A DNA stretch of 5,001 nucleotides from an uncultured Christensenellaceae bacterium (GTDB lineage Bacteria > Bacillota > Clostridia > Christensenellales > Borkfalkiaceae): NCBI GenBank assembly GCA_910588645.1, contig CAJUOY010000036.1:1-5001 (forward strand). The letters run 5' to 3'. The notes under the pieces are model-generated. The model did no database searches. It was not told the origin of the DNA and saw only the letters and a list, made by a program, of their open reading frames with translations. The stretch's first letter is position 1. Each line of letters opens with the position of its first letter. The translations under genes and the position numbers were made by a program. Below, in pieces: positions 1 through 4,005 of the stretch.

Positions 1-36
1 CGGGATTTGAAACCTCTCTAAAAGCACCAAAAACAG

Positions 37-153
37 TTATTTTAGCATTGTTTTTGCCATTTTAGGCCCATTTTCAAACTTTTGCCCCAATTTGCCCCCA
101 ATAAATAAAGCCTGTTTTTCCTTTTTGTGCTCGCATTTGCGGGCATTATTCTT
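37..153 (-). pseudogene. Possible tail remnant of a tyrosine integrase (no start codon)
   Basis: A minus-strand frame runs from just after a TAA (154-156) to a TAA at 37-39, 38 codons with no ATG. The translation is rich in Lys and Gly and includes GGKLGQKFENG followed by a short basic end. From memory, tails of this kind occur at the C-terminus of some Clostridia tyrosine recombinases, but no catalytic Arg/His/Tyr motif is present, so this would be only the last few dozen residues of a deleted or rearranged gene. The upstream part is replaced by the outward-facing promoter at 162-190. The assignment is an inference from tail composition and could be wrong. Confidence 0.25.
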
Positions 154-161
154 TTAAACTG

Positions 162-190
162 TTGACAAACTATTTAGACTATGATAAAAT
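162..190 (+). promoter_or_regulatory. Strong sigma-A promoter for the antisense (antitoxin-like) RNA
   Basis: A perfect -35 TTGACA lies at 162-167. After exactly 17 bp comes TAAAAT at 185-190, preceded by TG in the extended -10 position (TGATAAAAT). The predicted start is near 197. No plausible plus-strand protein lies downstream before the terminator at about 285, which points to a short non-coding RNA. Confidence 0.85.
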
Positions 191-196
191 AAAAAC

Positions 197-285
197 ACAG
201 CAAGGGCGAGCCTTAAAAACGGTTAGCCCCGACATTGATTAAAAAATAATCGCCGACGACTGCTAAACGGGGCGGTTATTTTTTT
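197..285 (+). ncRNA. Candidate antitoxin RNA of a type I toxin-antitoxin locus
   Basis: The RNA is predicted from about 7 nt after the -10 to the T-tract ending at 285, roughly 89 nt. It has no convincing ORF with a ribosome binding site. It runs convergently to the small ORF at 276-380, so it is complementary to the last codons and the 3' untranslated part of that mRNA. Its first 35 nt also repeat the leader of the opposing mRNA (CACAGCAAGG and CGGTTAGCCCC blocks). The architecture resembles Fst/RNAII and TxpA/RatA type systems, in which an abundant unstable RNA blocks the toxin mRNA. The ends are inferred from promoter and terminator only. Confidence 0.6.
226..285. terminator. Bidirectional Rho-independent terminator between the convergent transcripts
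   Basis: GCCCCG (226-231) pairs with CGGGGC (268-273). An inner GATTA/TATTA-type AT hairpin lies within the loop. On the plus strand the stem is followed by a T-rich run (276-285). On the minus strand it is followed within six bases by five Ts (219-215). One structure can therefore end both RNAs, as in other convergent type I loci. Confidence 0.6.
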
Positions 286-380
286 ATGATTATATAAATT
301 TTATCTTTCGTAACTCTTAAAGAGTGAACCGCGCCGAGCTCTACCATATGTAGAAGCAAGCGCAGAAAGTCAAATTCCAT
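276..380 (-). CDS. 34-aa peptide, candidate type I toxin
   Basis: The ATG at 380-378 follows a near-perfect Shine-Dalgarno (AAAGGGGGTGAT, seven bases between the G-run and the ATG), and the frame ends with TAA at 276-278. The peptide starts MEFDFLRLLLHMVELGAV and ends with IYIIIKK. It has an amphipathic or hydrophobic N-terminal half, a charged middle, and an Ile-rich stretch before two lysines. The length (30-40 aa), the Lys end, the very strong promoter, the structured 90-nt leader and the convergent antisense RNA fit type I toxins. However, the hydrophobic helix is interrupted by His and Glu and is weaker than in Fst or putative holin-like toxins. It may be a new variant, a degenerate toxin, or an unrelated peptide. 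Translation looks well supported; the toxic role is inferred. Confidence 0.6.
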   Translation of the reverse strand: MEFDFLRLLLHMVELGAVHSLRVTKDKIYIIIKK

Positions 381-398
381 ACAATCACCCCCTTTGAA

Positions 399-468
399 GA
401 ATGCTCATCACATTCCCCCAGAGGGGCTAACCGCCTAAAAGGTGCCTTGCTGTGGGTGGATCACCACC
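399..468 (-). promoter_or_regulatory. Structured 5' leader of the small-peptide mRNA
   Basis: Three stem-loops follow one another in the leader as transcribed on the minus strand. They are GGTGG-TGAT-CCACC at the extreme 5' end (468-455), CCCC-TCT-GGGG (426-416) and GAATG-TGATGAG-CATTC (415-399), the last ending just before the Shine-Dalgarno (395-384). A 5'-terminal hairpin commonly protects type I toxin mRNAs, and hairpins abutting the ribosome binding site delay translation. The roles are inferred; the base pairing is visible. Confidence 0.55.
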
Positions 469-476
469 ATAAACAA

Positions 477-506
477 ATTATATCACTTTTTGCGGCGGGT
501 TGTCAA
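477..506 (-). promoter_or_regulatory. Strong sigma-A promoter for the small-peptide mRNA
   Basis: On the minus strand, a perfect TTGACA (506-501) is followed after 18 bp by a perfect TATAAT (482-477), preceded by an extended TG (TGATATAAT). The predicted start is near 470, giving about 90 nt of leader before the ATG at 380. Confidence 0.87.
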
Positions 507-522
507 ACGATTATATATCCGG

Positions 523-681
523 TCACACATCGGACTTATTAAGCTGCGTTATTAAGCGCGGCCAGTATTCGAGGTCAAAGAACGTCGTCAACGCCCGGTG
601 TTATAGATCTGAGCAGATCCGGCGACCCATTTGAGACCAAGCTTTTAAAAACCGCTTGGGATCGGCTGCATAATAACTCAC
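523..681 (-). pseudogene. Small ORF interrupted by an in-frame TAA (26 + 25 codons)
   Basis: A GTG start at 681-679 has a very good Shine-Dalgarno (AGGAAGAAGG, eight bases upstream). Its GTGA overlaps the TGA stop of the preceding frame (678-680), which is a typical coupling arrangement. The frame encodes 26 residues (MSYYAADPKRFLKAW and onward to GRRICSDL) and stops at TAA 601-603. The same frame then stays open for 25 more codons of protein-like sequence (TTFFDLEYWPRLITQL region) to a TGA at 523-525. I do not recognise the product. The best reading is a recently broken 52-codon gene. Alternatives are a genuine 26-aa peptide, or an ATG start in another frame (672-670) giving only eight residues. 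Confidence 0.35.
606..659. repeat. Two adjacent dyads, one containing two GATC sites
   Basis: GATCTG-AG-CAGATC (606-619) is a 14-bp dyad with a two-base centre. CCAAGC (637-642) pairs with GCTTGG (654-659) around an 11-base AT-rich loop. Neither is followed by a T-tract on either strand, so terminators are unlikely. They could be protein binding sites or origin structures. Confidence 0.5.
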
Positions 682-821
682 CTTATTTGCCTTCTTCCTG
701 CACTCTGCGTTCGCGATCTAAGCTCGGCCGCCCGGATAGTGTGCACCTCGCGAACGCCCACCGCATAGATTCTAAATACTTTACACCGCTTTGATTTGCG
801 TAAAGAGTTGTTAAACTTTGT
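678..821 (-). pseudogene. Start-less open frame with coding character
   Basis: A minus-strand frame is open for 47 codons after a TAA (822-824) and ends at TGA 680-678, which overlaps the next GTG start. The latter half reads YAVGVREVHTIRAAELRSR, which looks more like a protein than chance. There is no ATG, and possible GTG starts lack a Shine-Dalgarno. A different frame, open from an ATG at 889 to 683 (68 codons, no ribosome binding site), overlaps it, so a frameshift joining the two is possible. I recognise no family. This is most likely a degraded gene, or chance. Confidence 0.22.
707..757. repeat. Perfect 10-bp inverted repeat
   Basis: GCGTTCGCGA (707-716) and TCGCGAACGC (748-757) flank a 31-base GC-rich spacer. 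A fourth GATC (715-718) sits at the arm edge. No T-tract follows. It is a candidate structural element of an intergenic or origin region, or it may be coincidental within the decayed frame at 678-821. Confidence 0.55.
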
Positions 822-837
822 TTATATATGTAAGGAC

Positions 838-899
838 CTATGACATTATAAAGCTTTTTCTTATGACTTTTTAATTTAACTTTTTTCATTATGTCATAG
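838..899. repeat. 9-bp inverted repeat with three TATGAC motifs
   Basis: CTATGACAT (838-846) and ATGTCATAG (891-899) are inverted around an AT-rich 44-base spacer. A third TATGAC (862-867) lies inside, in the same direction as the first. Repeated short motifs in AT-rich DNA just downstream of a putative initiator gene could be iteron- or operator-like, but only three copies are present and the spacing is irregular. Confidence 0.35.
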
Positions 900-915
900 A
901 CTACAAAAATTAATA

Positions 916-943
916 GCCCCGGCTTCGCTCTCGAAGCCAGGGC
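916..943 (-). terminator. Second terminator hairpin downstream of the winged-helix gene
   Basis: GCCC-C-GGCTTCG (916-927) pairs with CGAAGCC-A-GGGC (932-943) around a CTCT loop, with a single C/A mismatch. On the minus strand the stem is followed by TATTAATTTTT, a reasonable U-tract. It backs up the hairpin at 973-999. Confidence 0.65.
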
Positions 944-972
944 CGGAAAATTCTTTATTTTAAGTAACGACC

Positions 973-999
973 AAAAGCGCAAACGAATTTTGCGCTTTT
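973..999. terminator. Terminator hairpin overlapping the stop of the winged-helix gene
   Basis: AAAAGCGCAAA (973-983) pairs perfectly with TTTGCGCTTTT (989-999) around a five-base loop. The stop codon TAA (1001-999) lies at the edge of the stem. The A/T tracts on both sides allow function in both directions. On the plus strand the T-run 996-1000 and a T-rich stretch follow. On the minus strand the tract is short. Confidence 0.7.
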
Positions 1000-2075
1000 T
1001 ATTCTTTATTCTGTTCGCCTGCACCTACAATTTTATTATCGCCCGGCGGCGCGCCGCCGGCCGAATAGAGTTCAAATAAATAATCTTCGTCAAGGAGCCC
1101 CGCCGATAAGCCTAATATATTTAATGCGGCGGTTTCCTCTGCTATCCAATGTACACGCTCGGCTTCGAGCTTTGCCGCCGTTATGGGGTCGTTAAGGCCC
1201 TTAAACGCTATCTCTATATTAAGATCCACAACTCGCTTATGTGCTTCAACATAACGCTTGTTTCGTTGTGCGCGTTGGGTGTTGCGTTCTGCATCGCTTA
1301 TGGCTTGTAACTTAACGCTATCCAACCATAATTGCCGGACAGCGGTTTCCGACTGTTCGGCCGCGGGTTTAGTTTCTGTGGGAACGTCGGCGGGCTTTGG
1401 ATCTTTGCGCTTCTTGCGACGCCAATAAGCACGGTCTAAATTGTAAATACTTTTATCGCTTATGCTCGTTCCCTTATCTTTTTCCGGCCGGTGCACGTAA
1501 TTATGCTTTAAAAGCCATTTTACGGCGCGTATCGCCTGTCGCTCACTGCAACCGACGCCTTCGGCTATATCCGCATAGCTTGCCGAAATTTTATGTTCCT
1601 TGCGAAGTTTCTCGGTTTCCCGATCCTCGCATTTTTTATCATTGTTGCAACGAGTATTGAACCACGCAAAAACACGCAGTCTTACTCCCTGCACTCGTCC
1701 GAATCCGTCCATAATTCGGGCTATCTCGTTAAATTCTATTCGCGTAAATTCGTCCGAAGATTTAAGCTTATCGCGGTTAAATATGTACTCGTCGCGCGAT
1801 AGCCGCGAAATATAGCCCTTATTTATCAATAGCTCAATGTCGCGGGTTAAGGTGGAGAACGATAACAGCAGACTGTCTTTCATTGCCTTGCGGGTTCGGC
1901 AAATCGTAGAGTACACGCCGTCTTTGTCCTGCTCGCCCGAAAAACTGTAAAATAAACCGCCGATAAGCTGTGCGCCGCTCGGCAAATGATTGATTCCCGT
2001 AGGTATTTTTATATACGGATACTCATACGGCAAAGGTATTAAATTATTAAGTTGTACGTTTGCCGTATCGGTCAT
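999..2075 (-). CDS. Two-winged-helix protein, candidate replication initiator or element regulator
   Basis: 358 aa. The ATG at 2075 has a good Shine-Dalgarno (AAAAGGATG, seven bases upstream) overlapping the stop of the zinc-ribbon gene, so the two are probably cotranscribed. Residues ~30-95 look like a first winged helix (LIGGLFYSF, then a helix-turn-helix with FSTLTRDIELLINKGYI). Residues ~163-215 form a clearer second one (SYADIAEGVGCSERQAIRAVKWLLKHNYV). A basic patch (RRKKRK, 219-224) follows, then an Ala/Glu/Arg-rich, probably helical tail (~240-325) and a Gly/Pro-rich end. Tandem winged helices occur in plasmid and phage initiators (RepA-N and DnaD-like types) and in regulators. No HUH or Toprim motif is visible, so a rolling-circle nickase is not supported. 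DNA binding is likely; the replication role is inferred from size, arrangement and its place before the dyad-rich region. Confidence 0.8.
   Translation of the reverse strand: MTDTANVQLNNLIPLPYEYPYIKIPTGINHLPSGAQLIGGLFYSFSGEQDKDGVYSTICRTRKAMKDSLLLSFSTLTRDIELLINKGYISRLSRDEYIFNRDKLKSSDEFTRIEFNEIARIMDGFGRVQGVRLRVFAWFNTRCNNDKKCEDRETEKLRKEHKISASYADIAEGVGCSERQAIRAVKWLLKHNYVHRPEKDKGTSISDKSIYNLDRAYWRRKKRKDPKPADVPTETKPAAEQSETAVRQLWLDSVKLQAISDAERNTQRAQRNKRYVEAHKRVVDLNIEIAFKGLNDPITAAKLEAERVHWIAEETAALNILGLSAGLLDEDYLFELYSAGGAPPGDNKIVGAGEQNKE
1043..1060. repeat. 18-bp perfect GC-only palindrome inside the winged-helix gene
   Basis: CCGGCGGCGCGCCGCCGG reads identically on both strands. It lies in the last codons of the winged-helix gene, coding for part of the GGAPPG segment. 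It shares the 10-mer CGGCGGCGCG with the arm of the large hairpin at 3463-3481. Confidence 0.8.
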
Positions 2076-2089
2076 TGCGTTGCATCCTT

Positions 2090-2320
2090 TTATTTGATTT
2101 CAAGTTTTAACTGTTCGAAGCCTTCCGGAAGCCAAATGCGCGGCGGCTTCGACTTACCGTTTGCACCGCCGAGCCTATGAGGCGGAGCGCATTCCGGACA
2201 ATAGCAATTCTTATAATTACCCGCGATCGCCCAACCCGCAGCGCGAGCCTTCTTATAACTTTTAAATACCGCCTTTTTTTCGTGGCAATCGTCGCAGGTG
2301 TAATTTATATCTGTTCTCAT
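2090..2320 (-). CDS. Small zinc-ribbon-like protein, 76 aa
   Basis: I chose the ATG at 2320 because it has a clear Shine-Dalgarno (AAAGGA, nine bases upstream); an in-frame ATG at 2374 adds 18 residues but has none. The protein shows CDDC (C9, C12) and CYCPEC (C39, C41, C44), so two CxxC knuckles ~29 residues apart can bind one zinc ion. Between them lies a basic helix-like stretch (YKKARAAGWAIAG) that recalls small zinc-binding proteins of phages and conjugative elements of Bacillota. The C-terminus is Pro/Lys-rich. It ends 14 bases before the winged-helix gene, whose Shine-Dalgarno overlaps its stop, so a shared mRNA is likely. A nucleic-acid-binding accessory role is plausible but unproven. 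Confidence 0.8.
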   Translation of the reverse strand: MRTDINYTCDDCHEKKAVFKSYKKARAAGWAIAGNYKNCYCPECAPPHRLGGANGKSKPPRIWLPEGFEQLKLEIK

Positions 2321-2357
2321 AAGCTTTAATCCTTTATGACTTCGATCGTTGTCGCGC

Positions 2358-2489
2358 TTAACGAATCCGATCATTGACCGGGGAACTTGACCTCGATTTT
2401 TGACTACGTTCTTTCGCTATGATTATTGGCAACGTTGCGCCGATCAGCGCGGCATAGTTGAATTTAAAACTTAAAAATTCAATAAACAC
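2358..2489 (-). CDS. Possible 43-aa membrane peptide overlapping the methyltransferase end
   Basis: In the frame offset from the methyltransferase, a GTG (2489-2487) opens 43 codons to TAA 2358-2360, overlapping the methyltransferase 3' end by 19 bases. The translation has a hydrophobic segment (FIEFLSFKFNYAALIGATL, then PIIIA) followed by a basic, Ser-rich tail (KERSQKSRSSS). This layout suits a single-pass membrane peptide, and the DNA otherwise unexplained between 2375 and 2470 is covered. Against it, there is no Shine-Dalgarno and no ATG, so translation would depend on reinitiation. I recognise no family. It may be the remnant of a longer gene or chance. Confidence 0.3.
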   Translation of the reverse strand: MFIEFLSFKFNYAALIGATLPIIIAKERSQKSRSSSPVNDRIR

Positions 2490-3253
2490 GGCGCATAATT
2501 CATATACAATTTTTCAGTGCGTATGATTCCGCCTTGCGCTTGCGTACGCTTTTCTACCGAATACCAACCTTCAAGCATATCATTGTATAATTGATTATCA
2601 TAAGCAGACAGACAAATTTTAGATTTGCTTGCTTTAAGTAGTGTCAAAAGCTCGATATGCCGTTTATCGTCCATTTCGTGCTTATATAAATTCCTTTTAC
2701 GTATACTCTGCAAATACGGAGGATCTATATATAAAAGCGTATCAGCGCTATTATAGCGCTCAATAAGCGTAAAAGCGTCTACATTCTCTATTTGCGCATC
2801 CTTCAGTCGTTCGCAAACACTAAATACTATTTTAGGTAACTCACGCCATTGCGCCGTTACTCTTGGACTTCCCGCACCTTGTGAGTTACGCCAGCTGGAC
2901 AAACTTGAATTACTTGTCCCGAAACTCTGATGAAACCTTACTAACGTGCGCCGGGCGCGTTCTACTTCGTCACCCTGCGTCATATCATAACAATTTTTAT
3001 ATTCTTCACGCGACCACGGAGTAAACTCTAAAACCGCTGCAAGTTCTGCAGGGCGTTCACGGCAGACTTTAAAAAGGTTTACAATATTTCCGTCTATGTC
3101 ATTTATCGTTTCAATAACTGAAGGGCATTTATTGAAGAATACGCCACCACTGCCAAAGAATGGCTCGCAATAAACTTTATGAGCTGGAAAATTTGATATT
3201 ATCCAATCCGCTATACGCCATTTCCCACCGGGATATTTTAAAACTGCTTTCAT
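2471..3253 (-). CDS. D12-class adenine-specific DNA methyltransferase (Dam family)
   Basis: 260 aa, usual length for the family. It transfers a methyl group from S-adenosylmethionine to N6 of adenine in a short DNA site. Visible motifs, in order, are the N-terminal YPGGKWRIADWI (7-18), the SAM-binding EPFFGSGGVFF (30-40), NDID (51-54, the acidic residue contacting SAM), and catalytic DPPY (177-180). The C-terminal RTEKLYMNY (245-253) resembles the usual last strand. The region between holds the target-recognition part (W121 area). All key residues are present, so it should be active. GATC is a common D12 target, but specificity cannot be read here. No restriction enzyme gene is adjacent, so it looks like an orphan enzyme for protection or timing. 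The Shine-Dalgarno is weak (GAAG), and the ATG overlaps the TGA of an upstream frame. Confidence 0.93.
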   Translation of the reverse strand: MKAVLKYPGGKWRIADWIISNFPAHKVYCEPFFGSGGVFFNKCPSVIETINDIDGNIVNLFKVCRERPAELAAVLEFTPWSREEYKNCYDMTQGDEVERARRTLVRFHQSFGTSNSSLSSWRNSQGAGSPRVTAQWRELPKIVFSVCERLKDAQIENVDAFTLIERYNSADTLLYIDPPYLQSIRKRNLYKHEMDDKRHIELLTLLKASKSKICLSAYDNQLYNDMLEGWYSVEKRTQAQGGIIRTEKLYMNYAPCLLNF

Positions 3254-3447
3254 TTTACTTCTGTCGTGATCTTAATTTTAGTTGCGTCGAAGCCGATGGG
3301 CGCGGCGCGGTTGTTTTTAACGTGAACGATCGGTCGGATCTTTACGGGTTTTCGCTCTCATTGGCTGTCGGTCGTCAATTTTGCGCACCACGTTATATGC
3401 GGCTTGCTTGCGCATTTTTTAGAACGAACTGTCGCGCCGCCGACAGT
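3250..3447 (-). pseudogene. Coding-like frame broken by TGA, coupled to the methyltransferase start
   Basis: A minus-strand frame runs from a TGA (3448-3450) through 29 codons (including KPHITWCAKLTTDSQ), meets a TGA at 3358-3360, and continues 35 codons (including KIRPIVHVKNNRAAPIGFD and KIKITTEVK). It ends at TGA 3252-3250, overlapping the methyltransferase ATG (ATGA). The composition looks protein-like on both sides, and the terminal overlap is typical of coupled genes, but neither half has an ATG or Shine-Dalgarno. A nonsense mutation in a former small gene would explain this. A different frame, 3415-3317, gives a 32-aa Arg/Lys-rich ORF with an ATG but no ribosome binding site, and I favour it less. 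Confidence 0.25.
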
Positions 3448-3481
3448 TCAGCAGCGCCAATCACTGTCGGCGGCGCGACAG
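3429..3481. repeat. Perfect 19-bp GC-rich inverted repeat (large hairpin)
   Basis: CTGTCGCGCCGCCGACAGT (3429-3447) and its exact reverse complement (3463-3481) flank a 15-base loop. Each arm is itself partly symmetric (CTGTCG...CGACAG), so alternative small hairpins or a four-way structure are possible. Read on the plus strand, CC and five Ts follow. On the minus strand, the direction of the genes, only TTCGTTCT follows. It may terminate the zot transcript, but the stem is longer than typical, so a single-strand packaging or origin structure or a repeat element is equally possible. Confidence 0.85.
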
Positions 3482-3482
3482 C

Positions 3483-3502
3483 CTTTTTAAGCTGTTAAAA
3501 AG
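3483..3502. terminator. AT-rich hairpin downstream of the 156-aa gene
   Basis: CTTTTTAA (3483-3490) pairs with TTAAAAAG (3495-3502) around GCTG, immediately beside the 19-bp hairpin. An AT-only stem is weak by itself. Its Ts may serve as the U-tract of the neighbouring GC stem for plus-strand transcripts. Assignment as a terminator is tentative. Confidence 0.35.
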
Positions 3503-3533
3503 TATGTGCGTTATATCGGACTCGGGTGCACGA

Positions 3534-4004
3534 TTATTTACTTTGCTCTTGCTTGGATTGCGGTTCGTCGAACGCCTCGCTTATGTCCGCGTTGTCGGCG
3601 GATTCAAGTATTTTTTCAAGTTCTTCAACGGCACGTTGCTTAGCGTTCAAAAACTTATCCGCGTTTACGTCTGCTTCGCGGCTTATCAATTTCTCCGCTC
3701 GGTTGCGAAACGGTATCAGAAATAAAAAGTACCACGGCCGGCGAACTTTTGGCGTCAATTCTTTCTTACGACGTTCAAGCTCGCATTTCCGCGCAGTGCC
3801 TTCGATGTCGAGCTCCGCCGCGCGGTTTTCCTCGGCCTTGAACTTGCTCTTTATGAGTTTATAATCAAGCTCGTACAGCTCCATTATTTTTTCTGCAACG
3901 CTCTTTTTATGCGCCGCGTCGTTGATATTGTCGCTGTTCTCTTTCAACTTCCCAAACGCTTTATATAGCGTGTCGTTCAATTCCCGGATCTCGTCTATTA
4001 GCAT
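3534..4004 (-). CDS. 156-aa charged coiled-coil-like protein, unknown function
   Basis: The start ATG at 4004-4002 lies one base after the Zot stop and has a Shine-Dalgarno inside the zot end (AAGGAGAAGAAG). The frame is open farther upstream to 4217, but that part overlaps zot and is its shadow. The protein is rich in Glu, Lys and Ala with long predicted helices (~1-85 and ~100-140). A short aromatic/hydrophobic block (PWYFLFLIPF, 90-99) lies between basic residues (KVRRP, FRNR). That block is too short for an ordinary membrane span but could dip into or touch the membrane. The C-terminus is acidic, then Gln/Ser/Lys-rich. I recognise no family. Its place right behind the Zot-like ATPase suggests a partner in phage assembly; this is inference. 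Confidence 0.75.
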   Translation of the reverse strand: MLIDEIRELNDTLYKAFGKLKENSDNINDAAHKKSVAEKIMELYELDYKLIKSKFKAEENRAAELDIEGTARKCELERRKKELTPKVRRPWYFLFLIPFRNRAEKLISREADVNADKFLNAKQRAVEELEKILESADNADISEAFDEPQSKQEQSK

Positions 4005-4005
4005 T

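Larger units (their letters stand above)
196..454. repeat. Inverted repeat giving both convergent RNAs the same 5' leader
   Basis: CACAGCAAGG at 196-205 recurs on the minus strand at 454-445. CGGTTAGCCCC at 220-230 recurs on the minus strand at 433-423. The two leaders therefore share two perfect blocks of 10 and 11 nt in the same order. As a consequence, the trailer of the minus-strand mRNA (230-220 read on the minus strand) is complementary to its own leader block at 433-423. Confidence 0.75.
507..915. other. Gene-poor region: dyads, GATC cluster and decayed frames
   Basis: About 400 bases lie between the peptide-mRNA promoter and the terminators of the winged-helix gene without an intact sizeable ORF. 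Besides the dyads and broken frames listed separately, it holds GATC at 606, 616, 660 and 715, and a 9-bp direct repeat TTATTAAGC at 536-544 and 549-557 (13-bp period). No convincing promoter was found. It could be the intergenic/origin region of the element or the relic of lost genes. Confidence 0.4.

Noticed and set aside
1..30. tRNA 3' end on the minus strand
   Set aside because: The T-loop-like sequence lacks G53 pairing, no acceptor stem or CCA can be placed, and the window edge prevents completion.
872..899. dif-like XerC/XerD site, expected for some integrating filamentous phages (TTATGTCATAG right arm)
   Set aside because: Only the right half is loosely similar; the left arm and central region do not fit, so the match is not better than chance in AT-rich DNA.
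683..1024. 113-codon minus-strand ORF starting inside the winged-helix gene
   Set aside because: Its ATG lies inside the upstream gene, it reads through two terminator hairpins, and neither this start nor the internal ATG at 889 has a Shine-Dalgarno. The Lys-rich start is what AT-rich DNA would give.
1397..1815. Three plus-strand ORFs inside the winged-helix gene
   Set aside because: They are overlapping shadows in two frames opposite a well-supported gene, without ribosome binding sites.
3160..3498. 112-codon plus-strand ORF spanning the methyltransferase start and the large hairpin
   Set aside because: It is antisense to the methyltransferase in its first part, its Cys/Ala/Gly-rich end is simply the hairpin arm, and it lacks a ribosome binding site.
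3526..3864. Plus-strand ORFs opposite the 156-aa gene (also 3504-3725)
   Set aside because: The Ser/Phe/Leu-rich composition is typical of the complement of a Glu/Lys-rich gene, and no ribosome binding site or promoter is present.
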